Origin: Engraulis encrasicolus
Taxonomy: Eukaryota; Chordata; Actinopteri; Clupeiformes; Engraulidae
Direction of reading: 5' to 3'
NCBI RefSeq assembly: GCF_034702125.1
Contig: NC_085873.1
Span: forward strand, 44,592,144-44,656,143
DNA: 64,000 nucleotides
Numbering within the stretch: position 1 is the stretch's first letter; each line of letters begins with the position of its first letter. The position numbers and the translations under genes are program-made. Below are positions 11,539 through 30,519 of this stretch, piece after piece. The notes beneath the pieces were generated by a model. That model was not told where the DNA came from. It made no database searches and worked only from the letters and a program-made list of their open reading frames with translations.

Positions 11539-12776
11539 CAGTGTTTCCCAACCACTGTGCCGCGGCACACTAGTGTGCCGTGAGAGATCGTCAGGTGTGC
11601 CGTGGAAAATTCTTGGGGATTTTTTGTTTTGTTTTGAATTCATCGTTATTATCAGCAAATAATGCCTATGTCATTTTCTAGTAGCCTAGTGTCTGCTGTT
11701 GACTGGCGTTATAAGCATGAAATAATTCCTTATCACTAGGTGGCAGCAGGTAGCGAATTGCATTGATGTATCTTCAGTAGCCCAAACATAAAGTGTCCAT
11801 CAGCAGCTAGTCAAAACAATCCTCCTGACGTGACTGATAGTTAACTTTGCTAGCGCTATTTCTTCATTAATTAGGTCAGAAAACCAAAATCCTACCCTGA
11901 AACAGATTTGTGTCTTGCTTACAACCTTACTGAAAAGTTAAACGAGTGAGGTGGTGGCATGATTGAGCACACAACGTAGTTTGTTGGTCCGCGTGCTTTC
12001 TAGTCGAGTGTGAGGATGCCGAGACCCTTCAAGCCAGACTATCCAACTGCCGGTAAGCATAATTAGCCCGGTTTTAGGGAAAGGGGAAAGCGATTACCTC
12101 CTGTTACCTCGCGGGGAAACTTGCACCTTTGTCACAAACACCCCAGGCACAATTTCCAATCAGTTTTTAATAATAATATGACCGTAATATCTTGCATTTG
12201 AAAACATGAGATTTCCGCTTTGAGTTAATGGAGCGCTGTCAAACTGTCCGACTTCTTCTGACCGACCTCGTCCTTTTGCAGCGCTGTGATTGTGGTCAAA
12301 CAGCATTTTAGGGCGGGCCTTAGCCAAAGGTGAAAGACGCATAGGTTTCACATTAAGATTAAGTGAGTAAAATATACAGAGATTGATATTTGTACGCATC
12401 TTCAGTGAAATATTTCCCAAATGTTGCTACTGTCAGAATAAGCATTATTTTCTGTATTCCTGCTAATAGAATGCTTTTGGACAGAATAACAATTTGTAAA
12501 TTGTAGGCCTACTTTGAAGTTTATAGCTTCTTTAAGAAGTGAACATTAAGTGCACTTTTTATTTGAAAGAGGAAATATAAAATATGACTAAAAAAATACA
12601 GTTTTGTGTTTGTTTGATTGCTATTCAAGACACTTTGTAGCCGCCTATATTAACAATAGTCATTCTTATCAGAGAATAATTTGTTTTCATTATTTCATCA
12701 TTTTTGGTTGGTGGTGTGCCGTGAGATTTTTTCAAGGAAAAAGTGTGCCTTGGCACAAAAAAGGTTGGGAAACACC
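11539..12776. mobile_element. hAT-like element, about 1.24 kb (CAGTGTTTCCCAACC ends)
   Basis: The left end CAGTGTTTCCCAACC faces GGTTGGGAAACAC on the right. Subterminal CTGTGCCGCGGCACAC and GTGTGCCGTGAGA recur at the right as GTGTGCCGTGAGATTTT. No transposase reading frame is visible, so it is a non-autonomous or decayed copy. It is nested in the element above. Confidence 0.75.
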
Positions 12777-13082
12777 TACTCTACTAGCCACAAATGTGAT
12801 AATATCATGGTACTGTACATCTAACCTCAGAAGATGAGGTGTTTAAGCAAGAAGATGAATGCATACCTGTATCACTACATCTAAATAAATAAAACAAATA
12901 GAAACCGTGTACCTGAGCTTTTTCTTTAGCTTAAATGGAAACACTTGAAGGGGAAACAACAGAATGTAGGGTACTCTGATATATCATACCAAGGAATAAG
13001 CTGCCTGACAAATTGGCGAGTGACACTGAAATGATGACTATCCAAGGCCAAGTTTTACCAGCATTTGGCCGGTTGGCAGGTG

Positions 13083-13367
13083 CAGGGCCGGATTAACGCA
13101 CAGGCTAGATATGGCTGCAGCCTAGGGGCCCCCACCTGCCAAGGGGGCCCCCGATTGCCAAAAGTGAAAAATTGCAGAATTTGGACAAGATTCAATATTG
13201 AAAAATTGATCCACCGTGTTGAGAACAGTTGGCAGACATGCTATGCTGAATTTCTAGCTCGTAATTATGACACTGTCTACGTACATTTTTCACGAAATTT
13301 GCCTTCTAGGGGGGCCCCCACAGCAACCTGTAGCCTAGGGGCCCCAGGCCATCTTAATCCGGCCCTG
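13083..13367. mobile_element. 285-bp hAT-type MITE (CAGGGCCGGATTAA ends)
   Basis: Terminal CAGGGCCGGATTAACG faces CTTAATCCGGCCCTG. It is flanked by a perfect 8-bp duplication GGCAGGTG (13075-13082 and 13368-13375). Subterminal AGCCTAGGGGCCCC is also inverted. It is non-coding. Confidence 0.92.
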
Positions 13368-13480
13368 GGCAGGTGCCAATGTCAAGCCCTGCCACCACCC
13401 ACCTACACCACTCTCACCAAGACTCCTCCCTCTTGCCACTCATTCACCGACCTACCCCTTGCCCTCACCAGCTGCCGCCT

Positions 13481-15176
13481 CTACCACCCCATGCTACAAT
13501 GCCCCCAACCACCTTCCACTACCACTCCATGCCACAATGCCCCCAACCACCTTCCACTACCACTCCATGCCACAATGCCCCCAACCACCTTCCACTGCCA
13601 CCCCATGCCACAATGCCCCCCAACCACCACTACCACCCCATGCTACAATGCCCCCAACCACCTTCCACTACCACCCCATGCTACAATGCCCCCCAACCAC
13701 CTTCCACTGCCACCCCATGCCACAATGCCCCCCAAACACCTTCCACTACCACCCCATGCCACAATGCCCCCCAACCACGTTCCACTACCACTCCATGCCA
13801 CAATGCCCCCAACCACCTTCCACTACCCCCCCATGCCCCCCCAACCACCTTCCACTACCACCCCATGCTACAATGCCCCCCAAACAGCACTACCACCCCA
13901 TGCTACAATGCCCCCAACCACCTTCCACTACCACCCCATGCTACAATGCCCCCCAGCCACCTTCCATTACCTCCCCATGCCACCATGTACCCCCAACCTT
14001 CCACTACCACCCCATGCCACAATGCCCCCCAACCACCTTCCACTACCACCTTATGCCACAATGCCCCCAAACCACCTTCCACTACCACCTTATGCCACAA
14101 TGCCCACAAACCACCTTCCACTACCACCTTATGCCACAATGCCCCCAAACCACCTTCCACTACCACCTTATGCCACCATGCCCCCATAATACCACTACCA
14201 CCCCATGCCACAATGCCCCCCAACCACCACTAACTACCCCCCATGCCACAATGCCCCCAACCACCTTCCACTACCACCCCATGCTACAATGCCCCCCCCC
14301 AACCTTCCACTGCCACCCCATGCCACAATGCCCCCAACCACCTTCCACTGCCACCCCATGCCACAATGCCCCCATAACACAACTACCACCCCATACCACA
14401 ATGCCCCCATAACACAACTACCACCCCATGCTACAATGCCCCCCCCCAACCTTCCACTGCCACCCATGCCACAATGCCCCACCCTCCACTACCCCCCATG
14501 CCACAATGCCCCCAACCACCTTCCACTACCACTCCATGCTACAATGCCCCCCCCAACCTTCCACTGCCACCCCATGCCACAATGCCCCCAAGCACCTTCC
14601 ACTACCACACCATGCCACAATGCCCCCATAACACAACTACCCCCCATGCCACAATGCCCCCAACCACCTTCCACTACCACTCCATGCTACAATGGCCCCC
14701 AACCACCTTCCACTACCACCCCATGCTACAATGCCCGCCAACCACCACTACCAACCCATGCCACAATGCCCCTCAACCTTCCACTACCCCCCCATGCCAC
14801 AATGCCCCCAACCACCTTCCATTACCACCCCATGCCACCATGCCCCCATAACACCACTACCACCCCATACTACAATGCCCCCAACCACCTTCCACTGCCA
14901 CCCCATGCTACAATGGCCCCCAACCACCTTCCACTACCACCTCATGCCACAATGCCCCCATAACACCACTACCACCCCATACTACAATGCCCCCCAAGCA
15001 CCTTCCACTGCCACCCCATGCTACAATGCCCCTTAACCACCGTCCACTACCCCCCATGCCACAATGCCAATGCCCCCCAAACAGTACTACCACCTTATGC
15101 CACAATGCCCCCAAACCACCTTCCACTACCACCTTATGCCACAATGCCCACAAACCACCTTCCACCACCACCCACT
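13481..15176. repeat. C-rich minisatellite, unit about 38 bp, about 45 copies
   Basis: The repeating motif is CCATGCCACAATGCCCCCA, then ACCACCTTCCACTACCA, with variants (CTACAATG, CACCTTATGCC, shorter units lacking the CCTTCCACTA part). The unit has no stop in any forward frame and is not a multiple of 3, so all three forward frames are open for hundreds of codons and give Pro/His/Thr/Cys repeats. This is a repeat artefact, not coding evidence. The strand asymmetry (almost no G on +) is extreme. Confidence 0.95.
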
Positions 15177-16467
<1,291 letters not shown>

Positions 16468-16781
16468 CTTAGTATTACCACCTGATGGTCCTGGTTTTTA
16501 ATGGCCTGTTCTGGAAAAAAACTAAAAACTTTCCTGGACACTGAATGAAAGATACCGTTGCATTCAAGCAAAAAGGGAGATTGTGTTTGAAATGTCTAGG
16601 TTTTGCGTTAGACAGAGGTGGAACCCCAATTTGTGCGTGCGTGCGTGCGTGAGTGTGCGTGCGTGCGAGCGTGTGTTTGTGTGTGTGTGCGTTCCGTTGC
16701 ATGCGCCGATCCACCCTTTCCCAGTTCCCAGTGAGGGTTCTCAGGCAGGCAGACTGGCATACGCATGAGGACATTCACAGC

Positions 16782-16940
16782 CAGGGATGCTGACAGATGG
16801 GGACAAAGGGGACAGTTGTCCCGGGCCCAGGGCCAGAGAGGGCCCATAATTCGCTTGTCATTACATTGTATTTACTGAGTGGGGAGCCCTTTCAGATGAC
16901 TTTGTCCTGGGCCCGGCCAAAGCTGTCAGCGCCGGCCCTG
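16782..16940. mobile_element. 159-bp hAT-type MITE
   Basis: It begins CAGGGATGCTGACAG and ends CTGTCAGCGCCGGCCCTG, with GGGCCCAG and CTGGGCCC also inverted inside. The 8-bp flank is TTCACAGC / TTAACAGC, 7 of 8 identical. Non-coding. Confidence 0.8.
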
Positions 16941-16976
16941 TTAACAGCCTCCGAGTTAACACAGCTGCATTCCAGA

Positions 16977-17268
<292 letters not shown>

Positions 17269-17302
17269 GAATCACAAGGTTTGTGCAGGTTTACAGTACT
17301 TC

Positions 17303-17644
17303 TTAAAGGGGTATGCCTCTATTTTGGGGCTTAAAACAGTTAAAATTGTTGGATGGGGTTTATAAAGGTGGTAAAGTGCCTTATTTTTCATGTTAAGCGT
17401 TGTCTTGCTTTAAGACAAGTTAAAAGAGGGAATATGTCGCTAAGCTAGTGAAAGTCAATGGATCCGTGTAGCATGCTACACGGATCCATTGACTTTCACT
17501 AGCTTAGCGTCATGCTCCCTCTTTTAACTTGTCTTAAAACAAGACAACGGCTTACATGAAAAATAAGACACTTTACCACCTTTTGAAACCCTGGCAAACG
17601 ATTTTAACTGTATTAAGCACCAAAATAGTGGCATACCCCTTTAA
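17303..17644. mobile_element. Full-length palindromic foldback MITE (TTAAAGGGGTATGCC family)
   Basis: Arms of about 165 bp are imperfect inverted copies meeting at GTGTAGCATGCTACAC near 17474. Ends are TTAAAGGGGTATGCC and GGCATACCCCTTTAA. Flanks carry a perfect 8-bp duplication AGTACTTC (17295-17302 and 17645-17652). A deleted copy is at 6088-6312. Non-coding. Confidence 0.9.
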
Positions 17645-17884
17645 AGTACTTCAATCTGCAGACAATCATATGATCTCAAATATACTCTTAATATCAAATA
17701 TAAATCAATGAAAAGAAAATGATTGCATGTAGTCTATGTTCACTATTCAACCACCAATGTAAAATGTGTAATACATAAATGTTTGGTATACAGCGCTCTA
17801 GCCTGACTGTCCCAACAGTTGACACATTACTCTGGACCCCGTTTCTCGAAAGCATCGTTGCTAACCAGTTAGCAACTTACTTAG

Positions 17885-18005
17885 CTGAGGTGAGCCCCCT
17901 TTTTCTTTCATTTTCATTTTTCAGGTATACCTCCAAAAAGTTGGCTGCCACGGATTGCCGTCAAAAGGGGGGCAGGGTCACCTCATTCTAGTTTTCTACC
18001 TCTAT
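17885..18005. mobile_element. Fragment of the TAGAGGTAGAAAA TIR family
   Basis: CGGATTGCCGTCAAAAGGGG ... GGGTCACCTC ... TTTTCTACCTCTATGG is the inverted counterpart of the left end of the element at 45703-46107. Only one end is present. Confidence 0.5.
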
Positions 18006-18136
18006 GGTCCCACCCTGTTTATTGCCAGCTGGGCATTTTTTAATAAATAAAAATTGAGTTCGGCCCATGACTCCGTCCCAGATTTTTATTTTGGCCCTCA
18101 GTTAATTTGAGTTTGACACTAGCACATGGCTTAGAG

Positions 18137-18753
18137 CAGTGGTCTCCAAATGGCGACCTGCGGGCCAGGGGTCCGTTTCTCGATTCTTGCCTTTGCTAAC
18201 CGTCTTAAGACCGTCTTAAGACGTAACACCATTCCCTTGGATTTAGTGGTGAGCGTCGCTGTCAAGACGCAGTTGAGTCGCTCGTAAGAAGGACTTTGCT
18301 AACGACGATAGCAGAGATGCTTTCGAGAAACGGATCCCAGATCCGGCCTGGGCATGCCACACATTTTGCCCGCCATGAGGTTGGAGCAAATGGTCACATG
18401 CACAGTATGTGTGCTATCTGTGGTCATACGGTCTGGGAATCTGATTGGCCCTCGTAGCCAATCTGGACTCCGTTTCTCGATTCTTGTCCTTGCTAACCGT
18501 CTTAAGTCGGTCTTGAGTTGGTCGTAAGTTGCTCTTGATTTGGTCTTCAGTTGGTCTTCAGTTGGTCTTTAGATGCAAGACCAACTTAAGAACAACTTAA
18601 GAACAACTTAAGACCAACTCAAGACCTTGGTTACAACGTTGGTCTTAAGAACGAACAAAATGGCTAAAGTTGTTAGCAAAGGCACTGTCGAGAAACGACC
18701 CCCTGATTGGCTACGTAATTTGACCCTTGTGGAGAAATAATTGAAGACCGCTG
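18137..18753. mobile_element. hAT-like element with two nested foldback repeats
   Basis: The left end CAGTGGTCTCCAAATGG faces TTGAAGACCGCTG. The 8-bp flank is GCTTAGAG / CCTTAGAG (7 of 8). Inside are two copies of the GTTTCTCGATTCTTG family, at about 18171-18336 and 18468-18700. Their arms contain CTAACCGTCTTAAG repeats and end in CGAGAAACG. Non-coding. Confidence 0.75.
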
Positions 18754-18910
18754 CCTTAGAGGATGGAGGCTCGCTGCCTTCAGCTTCCCGTCTGAGTGAG
18801 TGAGTACTAATTTTGTACATGTAAGTAAGTAGTAATCCTTATTTTAGGCTATATTAGGTTATATTTTATGGTCTGTATGGTTGTCTGATTAGGTAAGTGT
18901 TATTTACAGT

Positions 18911-19400
18911 CAGGGCTTTGAACCGATTTTTTCCCCCAATCGGTTAATTTCATAATTATACGGATATAACATTTGGCGACGAGGATGACTACCCTCAATC
19001 TACTAGCCTGATTATCATCGACGTTCAAATCTCTTCGAGACTTGGTCTGACCAAGAGTATAACAATTAACGTTTCCCAAACGGCATGGTTGACCTGCCTC
19101 CCTTGGTTTGCTTATGGTTGTTTGCTTATCGACAAAGTGGGAGAGGAAGTACTTGCATTGCTCTTGACCTGACTAATTGCAACGCTGAAAGTGTTGCGTC
19201 ACTAGGAGGGCACAGCCTGGCTATCAATCTACCACCTCAACCCCCCCTTCCTACCAGTCCCAGGCGATCCCGCTGTTCCCTGGGACCGATGGATTACATC
19301 TTTTGAAGACTATTTACTCACGGTGGGCTACTCCACCCTGCAGGATACAAGAAAGTGTGCTATCCTCTGCCATTGCCTGAGACAGGAGGGTCAATGAATC
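18911..19400 (+). pseudogene. Degraded Ty3/gypsy-type gag fragment with a MITE insertion
   Basis: ATTTGGCGACGAGGATGAC (about 18970) looks like a tRNA-primer-site leader of a gypsy element. Further on, 19240-19394 (+) reads a gag-like peptide containing VPWDRWITSFEDYLLTVG, ending in a TGA. The two parts are separated by the 19004-19223 MITE. No protease, RT or integrase follows. A CAGGGCTTTGAACCGA hAT end (18911) abuts it on the left. Confidence 0.6.
19004..19223. mobile_element. 220-bp TIR MITE (TAGCCTGATTATC family), copy 1
   Basis: Ends are TAGCCTGATTATC and AGCCTGGCTA. It is flanked by a perfect 9-bp repeat TCAATCTAC (18995-19003 and 19224-19232). The interior has CTTCGAGACTTGGTCTGACC and AAAGTGGGAGAGGAAGTAC. 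A second copy in opposite orientation is at 28781-28976, and a short piece at about 4030-4100. Confidence 0.85.
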
Positions 19401-20030
19401 TCATGCCCGTGCTAACACCGTGGCCAACCTCTTGTCCAGAGCAATCTACTTGACAAAGGAGCCAAGGGAGGGGCCAGCTGACATGGAAGATGATGGAAGA
19501 CTGGGTCCACATCCTGCATTCGAAGATTTCATAATTTTAGTTCAAATGCAGTTTTATTAACAATGTATGCACTGGACACACAAAGGAATTGAAATAGTGG
19601 TTTTCATTCATATAAAAGAAAAGTAAAGTTGCTCTGCCTCACAACAAGAGAGTGCAGTAACTACGCCAACATTGAGGAAAAGGCCCTAAAAGTGTTGGTA
19701 TTAGGTTGGATATTGTAGTTACTGCAAAACAATAAATTATGATATAAAATGGAACATATTTGGTCCAGAAGGCTTTGTCACAAGAAGAAGGAGGTGTGAT
19801 GACCATTTTCAACTTTTTTTTTTATCTAAACACAAATTTGACAGAATGTGTAGTTACTGCACTTTGCCGTTGCAGGGCAGAGCTGTTTCACCTCAGTGTC
19901 ACCCTAGTGTCACCTTATGTCCACAATGAGCAAATGAGATGAGTAATGATGACTTTAGATAATCAAATAGCAAATTTGGCTCTCCATCTGGTGCACACCT
20001 GTGTTTTTATATCACATCACCACACGAAAT
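19401..20030. other. No gene recognised
   Basis: An AT-rich stretch with GAGAGTGCAGTAACTACG and TGTGTAGTTACTGCACTTTG in opposite orientation (about 19650 and 19846), which may mark another small inverted repeat. No conserved reading frame seen. Confidence 0.35.
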
Positions 20031-20092
20031 CTGTCTTCTCCTCTGCTGACAACCCGACCAGCACATAATTAAAAGCACCTTTGCATCCTCAG
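20003..20092 (+). promoter_or_regulatory. Candidate promoter and non-coding 5' exon of GPCR gene A
   Basis: A TATA-like TTTTATATCAC (about 20006) is followed by sequence ending in CATCCTCAG, then GTAAGAG, a strong splice donor after 20092. The matching acceptor would be CTTCAG at 22083, 15 bp before the ATG. This parallels the exon-donor-acceptor layout of genes B-E. A 939-bp hAT element lies in the presumed intron. Inferred from sequence only. Confidence 0.35.
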
Positions 20093-20308
20093 GTAAGAGA
20101 CGCATAAGTCAATGTTACACATCACATTATTGCTTTTTAAATTTAATATGATCAGATTTTATGTTAAGGTTTTATTTTATTAGGAATCCCCAACAGAAAG
20201 TTAGTTTGTTCAACTGTATTTCTCCTTGTATTTTACTGATGTGTGTGTGTTGTGTGCTAGTGAAGCGATTTGTGTGGAATTGGACTCAACATGACCGGAA
20301 ACGGACTA

Positions 20309-20463
20309 TTAAAGGTGGGGTTGCAGGTTAACCATTTTAATAAAATGTACCATTATGACATCATGTTGGGGGTTCCGCAGTCTTATAGGAGTCTATGTAG
20401 AACCTTAGAATCCTGGGGGAGTTCCCCCAACGTGATGTCATACCTGCAACGCCACCTTTAAAC
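20309..20463. mobile_element. 155-bp foldback element
   Basis: TTAAAGGTGGGGTTGCAGGT is inverted as ACCTGCAACGCCACCTTTAA. Inner arms ATGACATCATGTTGGGGG and CCCCCAACGTGATGTCAT also pair. Non-coding. Confidence 0.8.
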
Positions 20464-20946
20464 CCATTTTAGCCTGGAGACCCAGATATGGTCCGCTGCA
20501 TTCCGGCTCTTGAGATTTGAGGGTTTTTAAAAAATTAAACATGTGGGTATGTTAGAGCTGAATTAATACATTGTAATGCAAAACGAGGGTCCTATCTTTT
20601 AAATAAAACTTATTTCATGTTTGTATGTCCTTCGGAGGCTGAGATATTTAGGATTTAATAGGCAGAGGGCACCCTCTCCCAAATAAGGCTCGGGCTGAAA
20701 TGGGTTAATGTATGATTTTGACGATTCACAGTTGATTACTTTGAAACCCTTGTATTTTTTAACAGTGTATGTTTAAAATGATTTATAACATTTCTCCATA
20801 AGATACAAAATAAACAACAAAAATATAGTTAAAGGAATTTAAGATTAAGCTTGGCAATTAGTTAGTTTGGACACTTTAGGGTGTGTAAAATGGAAACATC
20901 TAGTTGAACAAAAAACAGAATCATACTGTAAACCGATGGCATAGAC

Positions 20947-21885
20947 CAGGGACTCTTAACCTTTTTGACGTTGAGGCCCATTTTTTTCGGTGCAGAGTGG
21001 CCCGGAGCCCATCTAATATTGCCCATGCCTACACACATTATATATATATATAGTAGTAGTCTACTTTTTTGAAGTGGGTATACTGTATATTCGAGCATTT
21101 TTTGAAGTGGGTATACTGTATATATTTATGCTATTATAAGCAATGGATCAATCAATTTTAAGTGGGTATACTGAAGTCCCTAAAATTTAGAAGTGGGTAT
21201 ATTCCGTATACCTGCGTTCTATGTAGACTACACCACTGTATAATGTAGGCCTATGTATGTATATACCGGTATTATTATATAATTTTTTTAATAATTAAAT
21301 CCTGATTTGAAAAAAGCAGGCTATTAATGTAGTAAGCTAGGCCTATTAATGCATTTTGTAATGGAAAAACTGTATTAATTGAGCTCACTCTTCTATATTC
21401 AATGATAAACCCAATCCACTCACAGGGCATCAGGCCAGAGCCATCCCTGCATTTGAATGCTTCTCTGACATTTGTGAAAGCTCCGTTTGCGATTTGTGAT
21501 GAATCTGCTGATTCAAGACGGTTTTACTTAATGATGTGCAGATGCGACGCCAGAACAGAAATTCCTCAGCCTTATACAGAGTGTCAAAAACAGAAAGCTT
21601 TGTAGCCTGATATCATGCAAAATTCTTTAAATAAATGTATTTTGGGGTACACAATGATAACAGGTTTGCTTTGTCAGTAAACAGAATCATTTTGAGTAAC
21701 GTTTCAATCGCTTATTTTGTAACTGAACGTGAGGAGAGAAGACGTCGGCAAATTTCACTTCACACCGGTTGGTAATTTCTCATTCTCCATTCGTGTAGGC
21801 CTACTGTTGAGTGTATTGCCACCTTGTCTTTGACGTTGCGTCTTCCACTATAAAAAAACAGCGGCCCTATGGTTAAGAATCCCTG
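20947..21885. mobile_element. 939-bp hAT-like element upstream of GPCR A
   Basis: The left end CAGGGACTCTTAACC faces GGTTAAGAATCCCTG. The 8-bp flank is GCATAGAC / ACATAGAC. The interior is AT-rich with repeated AAGTGGGTATACTGTATAT. No transposase frame is visible. Confidence 0.85.
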
Positions 21886-22097
21886 ACATAGACCATCCCC
21901 TCACGCAAACCCCATGCTTTTCAACGATTAGCTAAGTCCACTGTCTATACCTTATTAAAGATCAAAATTAATCGAAAAACAAACAAGCAAAACAAAACAA
22001 CATCAGCCTCTTGATGGCTGTCGACCCACTGAGAAAATGCCCTGTATGCCAGATTAACAGTACAGCCCTGGTCTGATCTTCAGGTGTGGCCATCGCC

Positions 22098-27719
<5,622 letters not shown>

Positions 27720-27720
27720 T

Positions 27721-27922
27721 TGGGCCTCTCTCAAAACCTAGTGCAGTGCACTTCCAAGTGCATCAGCCTAATTAGTCACACCCAGTGATTGGATACTCTT
27801 TATCAGTCACACCCAGTGATTGGATATTCCGTAGAGTTCACCAAAGAGTATCCAATCACTGGGCGTGACTAATTAGGCTGATACACTTGGAAGTGCACTG
27901 CACTAGGTTTTGAGAAGGGCCC
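27721..27922. mobile_element. Foldback element immediately after gene A stop
   Basis: TGGGCCTCTCTCAAAACCTA is inverted as TAGGTTTTGAGAAGGGCCCA, and GTGCAGTGCACTTCCAAGTG as CACTTGGAAGTGCACTGCAC. It begins 1 bp after the TGA of gene A, so it lies in the 3' UTR and may supply the transcript end. Confidence 0.85.
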
Positions 27923-28256
27923 ACAGTCTGGCCAAAGAGAGTAGAGTGGAGTAAGATGATTCAAGCCGTGTATTTCCTGGATTCAGGTGATGTCATTTGA
28001 ACGCCCCTTGAGGAGACCTGTGGTTAGGAGACCTTTGGAGGCTTTCGCTGAGAATAAAATGACATCACTTGCCACTTTATATGGCGGTTATGCCAAAGAG
28101 AGAGAAGAAGGAGGGTACAATGCCCCCTTAGGAGACTGAAATTGAACACACTCCTTTGCATTGTTTGGGCTGAAGTTTGAATCACCTTACTCTACTAAGA
28201 AAATCTTTGGTCTAGCCATCGATCCATCTGTTCATCATTCATATAAAATTTGAATA

Positions 28257-28474
28257 TATCCATCCATCCATCCATCCATCCCGCTTTTCATCTGTCCATC
28301 CAACATCATACCACTCATCCATCCCTTCATCCCTCACTTCATCCCTCCTTTGCCCATACTCCAACTCCTCCAGGTCACCTCAGTCATGTGACCAGGGCCT
28401 GCATGCTGTGCATCCTTCCATCCATCCATCCATCCATCCATCCATCCATCCATCCATCCATCCATCCATCCATC
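28257..28474. repeat. (CCAT)n tracts enclosing a copy of the gene A 3' end
   Basis: CATC/CCAT tetranucleotide runs at 28257-28283 and 28415-28474. Between them, 28378-28402 is identical over 25 bp to the coding 3' end of gene A (27683-27707). Confidence 0.85.
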
Positions 28475-28780
28475 AAATAAATTGTGTTTTACTATATGTA
28501 GTATTACATATATTTTCCTTGATCACTGTAACCCATTGTTTGAAACTGAGTCACACAAAGTTATCATTATCACTATTTCAGCAAAGAAAAAGGCAAGTTG
28601 TCAGCATGTGTTTACACATTCTAGTTGAATTCTCATATTTTCCATACATATACCACAGTTTTTATTCTGAACATTTATGTACCATTAAAGTAGTGCAGAT
28701 TTCATTTTTCTTTAGCTCTAACCATGCAGAAACATCTACTCATGACTTTTAGAAACTACCCACAGCTATATGAAAGTATG

Positions 28781-28976
28781 TAGTCAGGCCAAGAGCAATG
28801 CAAGTACTTTCTGAGCTCCCGAAAATTCGGGAACTCCTCCCACTTTGTCGGGAAGCAAACAACCATTAGCAAACCAAGGGAGGCGGGTCAACCATGCCGT
28901 TTGGGAAATGCCAATTGTTTTGCTCTTGGTCAGGTCAAGTCTTGAAGAGATTTGAAAGTCGATGACAATCAGGCTA
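28781..28976. mobile_element. TIR MITE (TAGCCTGATT family), copy 2, inverted relative to copy 1
   Basis: Starts TAGTCAGGCCAAGAGCAATG and ends GATGACAATCAGGCTA, the reverse complement of the element at 19004-19223 with about 80 percent similarity by eye. Flanks do not show a clean duplication here. Confidence 0.75.
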
Positions 28977-29779
28977 GCACGAAAGCGTCTTCCACATTGT
29001 CTTGGTTGTGCTCAGCAGGATACTTAGTTTACTTATATTCTATCATTTCTATCATTCTTGCACTGCAATAAAGTGTATTTTGCTTTACTGGCATTTTCTG
29101 CTACTTTCCTTTTATGTACTTCAGCTATCAGTCAAAATCAAAAATAAAGAACAGAAACAAAATCATATCCAGCATTCTGATTCTCAATCAAATTCCTTGC
29201 AAGAAAATGTTTTTGATATGCCTAGCTTACTGTCACACTTGAACCCTGTGTCTCAGATGGTCATGTTGTTGATGAAAAGGCATAATTGTGGCGTTCGGTT
29301 CAATAGAAGAGTATGGTCAACAGTCTCCTAATTCTGTAAGTAATGTTGCTGAGACACCAACATTTTCATGCCAAGCCAAGTATTGTATGCCCGATAGTTG
29401 CCCATTGGGATGAAAGAAATGCAAATACAAGCACGAGACGCTGAGTAATAAAAACAGTAGCCAACCGATAATTTGGCAAGCTAATGCTATGCTCACCCGT
29501 CACCTCCAGTGATGGCACAGTTCATAGTGCCATAGTACTTTTCCAAAAAACTCTGTGCACTAAAGACCTCAGTGCACTGTGTGCACTATGCACTAACCGT
29601 CAGTGCACTTACACGAGTGCATGATATGAGACACAGGGGAAGTCTTTGTGCAAACCTTTTATGGAACTTTCGGTCACTAGAGTGGCTCACTGCCACAGGA
29701 AAAGAAGCAAAATGGCACTGGCGTGAAAGCCAAGTAACTGGTGACAGTTATTTTGTATTTTTCTAGCCATTGTGTGAAC

Positions 29780-30513
29780 TAAGAGGATGACATTTTTCAG
29801 GAATTCCCGTGGGTCCTGCAGGATTCCCGCGGGATGGGAGTCAAAATTTTAAAGATGAACGGGAGTGGGCAGGAGCGGGAATAAAGATGAATGGGAGCGG
29901 GCAGGAGCGGGAATAAAAATGAACGTGAGCGGGAATGCCGCTTATTTTTTCTTTAAAAACAAACAAAAAAAGCCTCGTTTTTTGACGCAACAGGATTGGG
30001 GTTGATTTTGAGTGGGAGTGGGCAGGATTGGGAGACATTCTTTTCAGGAGTGGACGGGGATGGGATTTGTTTCTTTTACTCCAGTCCGGGATGGGACGGG
30101 ATGGGATTTTTTTTTCAGGGACCGGGATGGGACGGGAGTGAAAATCCACTCCCGTGTCATGCTCTAGTGCAGTGTTTCTCAACCTTTTTTTAGGCGAGGC
30201 ACCCTTTCAATTCATGAAAAATTTCAAGGCACCCCAAACCAACAAGTCGTAACATGGCATCGCATCCGATACCATACATGTTTAGAAAAGTAACACGTTT
30301 GGAGACGTCACAAGACCCACGTTCGAAGTTGCAGCTGACTGGGGCAACCTATATTTACTTTATTGTGCGTAAATGGCAGATGAAAGATTCCACTGACTAG
30401 CATTAACTTATGTAATATAATACATATTTGTCTAAATTGACAATTTATTTATCAGCCACGTTTCTGCGGCACCCCAGGGTGCCCTGGCACCCCTGTTGAG
30501 AAACACTGCTCTA
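29780..30513. mobile_element. hAT-type element with 8-bp duplication, split by another hAT
   Basis: Left end TAAGAGGATGACA and right end TGTCATGCTCTA. The 8-bp duplication GTGTGAAC is at 29772-29779 and, after the nested insertion, at 30514-30521. The interior is rich in GGGAGTGGGCAGGA and CGGGATGGG. The right terminus was hit by the 30170-30508 element. Confidence 0.75.
30170..30508. mobile_element. 339-bp hAT MITE (CAGTGTTTCTCAACC ends)
   Basis: CAGTGTTTCTCAACCTT faces GTTGAGAAACACTG. A perfect 8-bp duplication CTCTAGTG lies at 30162-30169 and 30509-30516. Subterminal GGCACCCTTTC / GGGTGCC pairs. Nested in 29780-30513. Confidence 0.92.
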
Positions 30514-30519
30514 GTGTGA

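Larger units (their letters stand above)
11492..13391. mobile_element. Second copy of the CAGGGCTTGACA element, split by two insertions
   Basis: Its right end reads AAGTTTTACCAGCATTTGGC, then (after an insertion) CCAATGTCAAGCCCTG. This is the reverse complement of the left end of 10199-10597. Its left part, ACCGGCCACTGTGACTATTAG near 11518, matches the other end. The middle is occupied by the insertions at 11539-12776 and 13083-13367. Left boundary is approximate. Confidence 0.55.
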
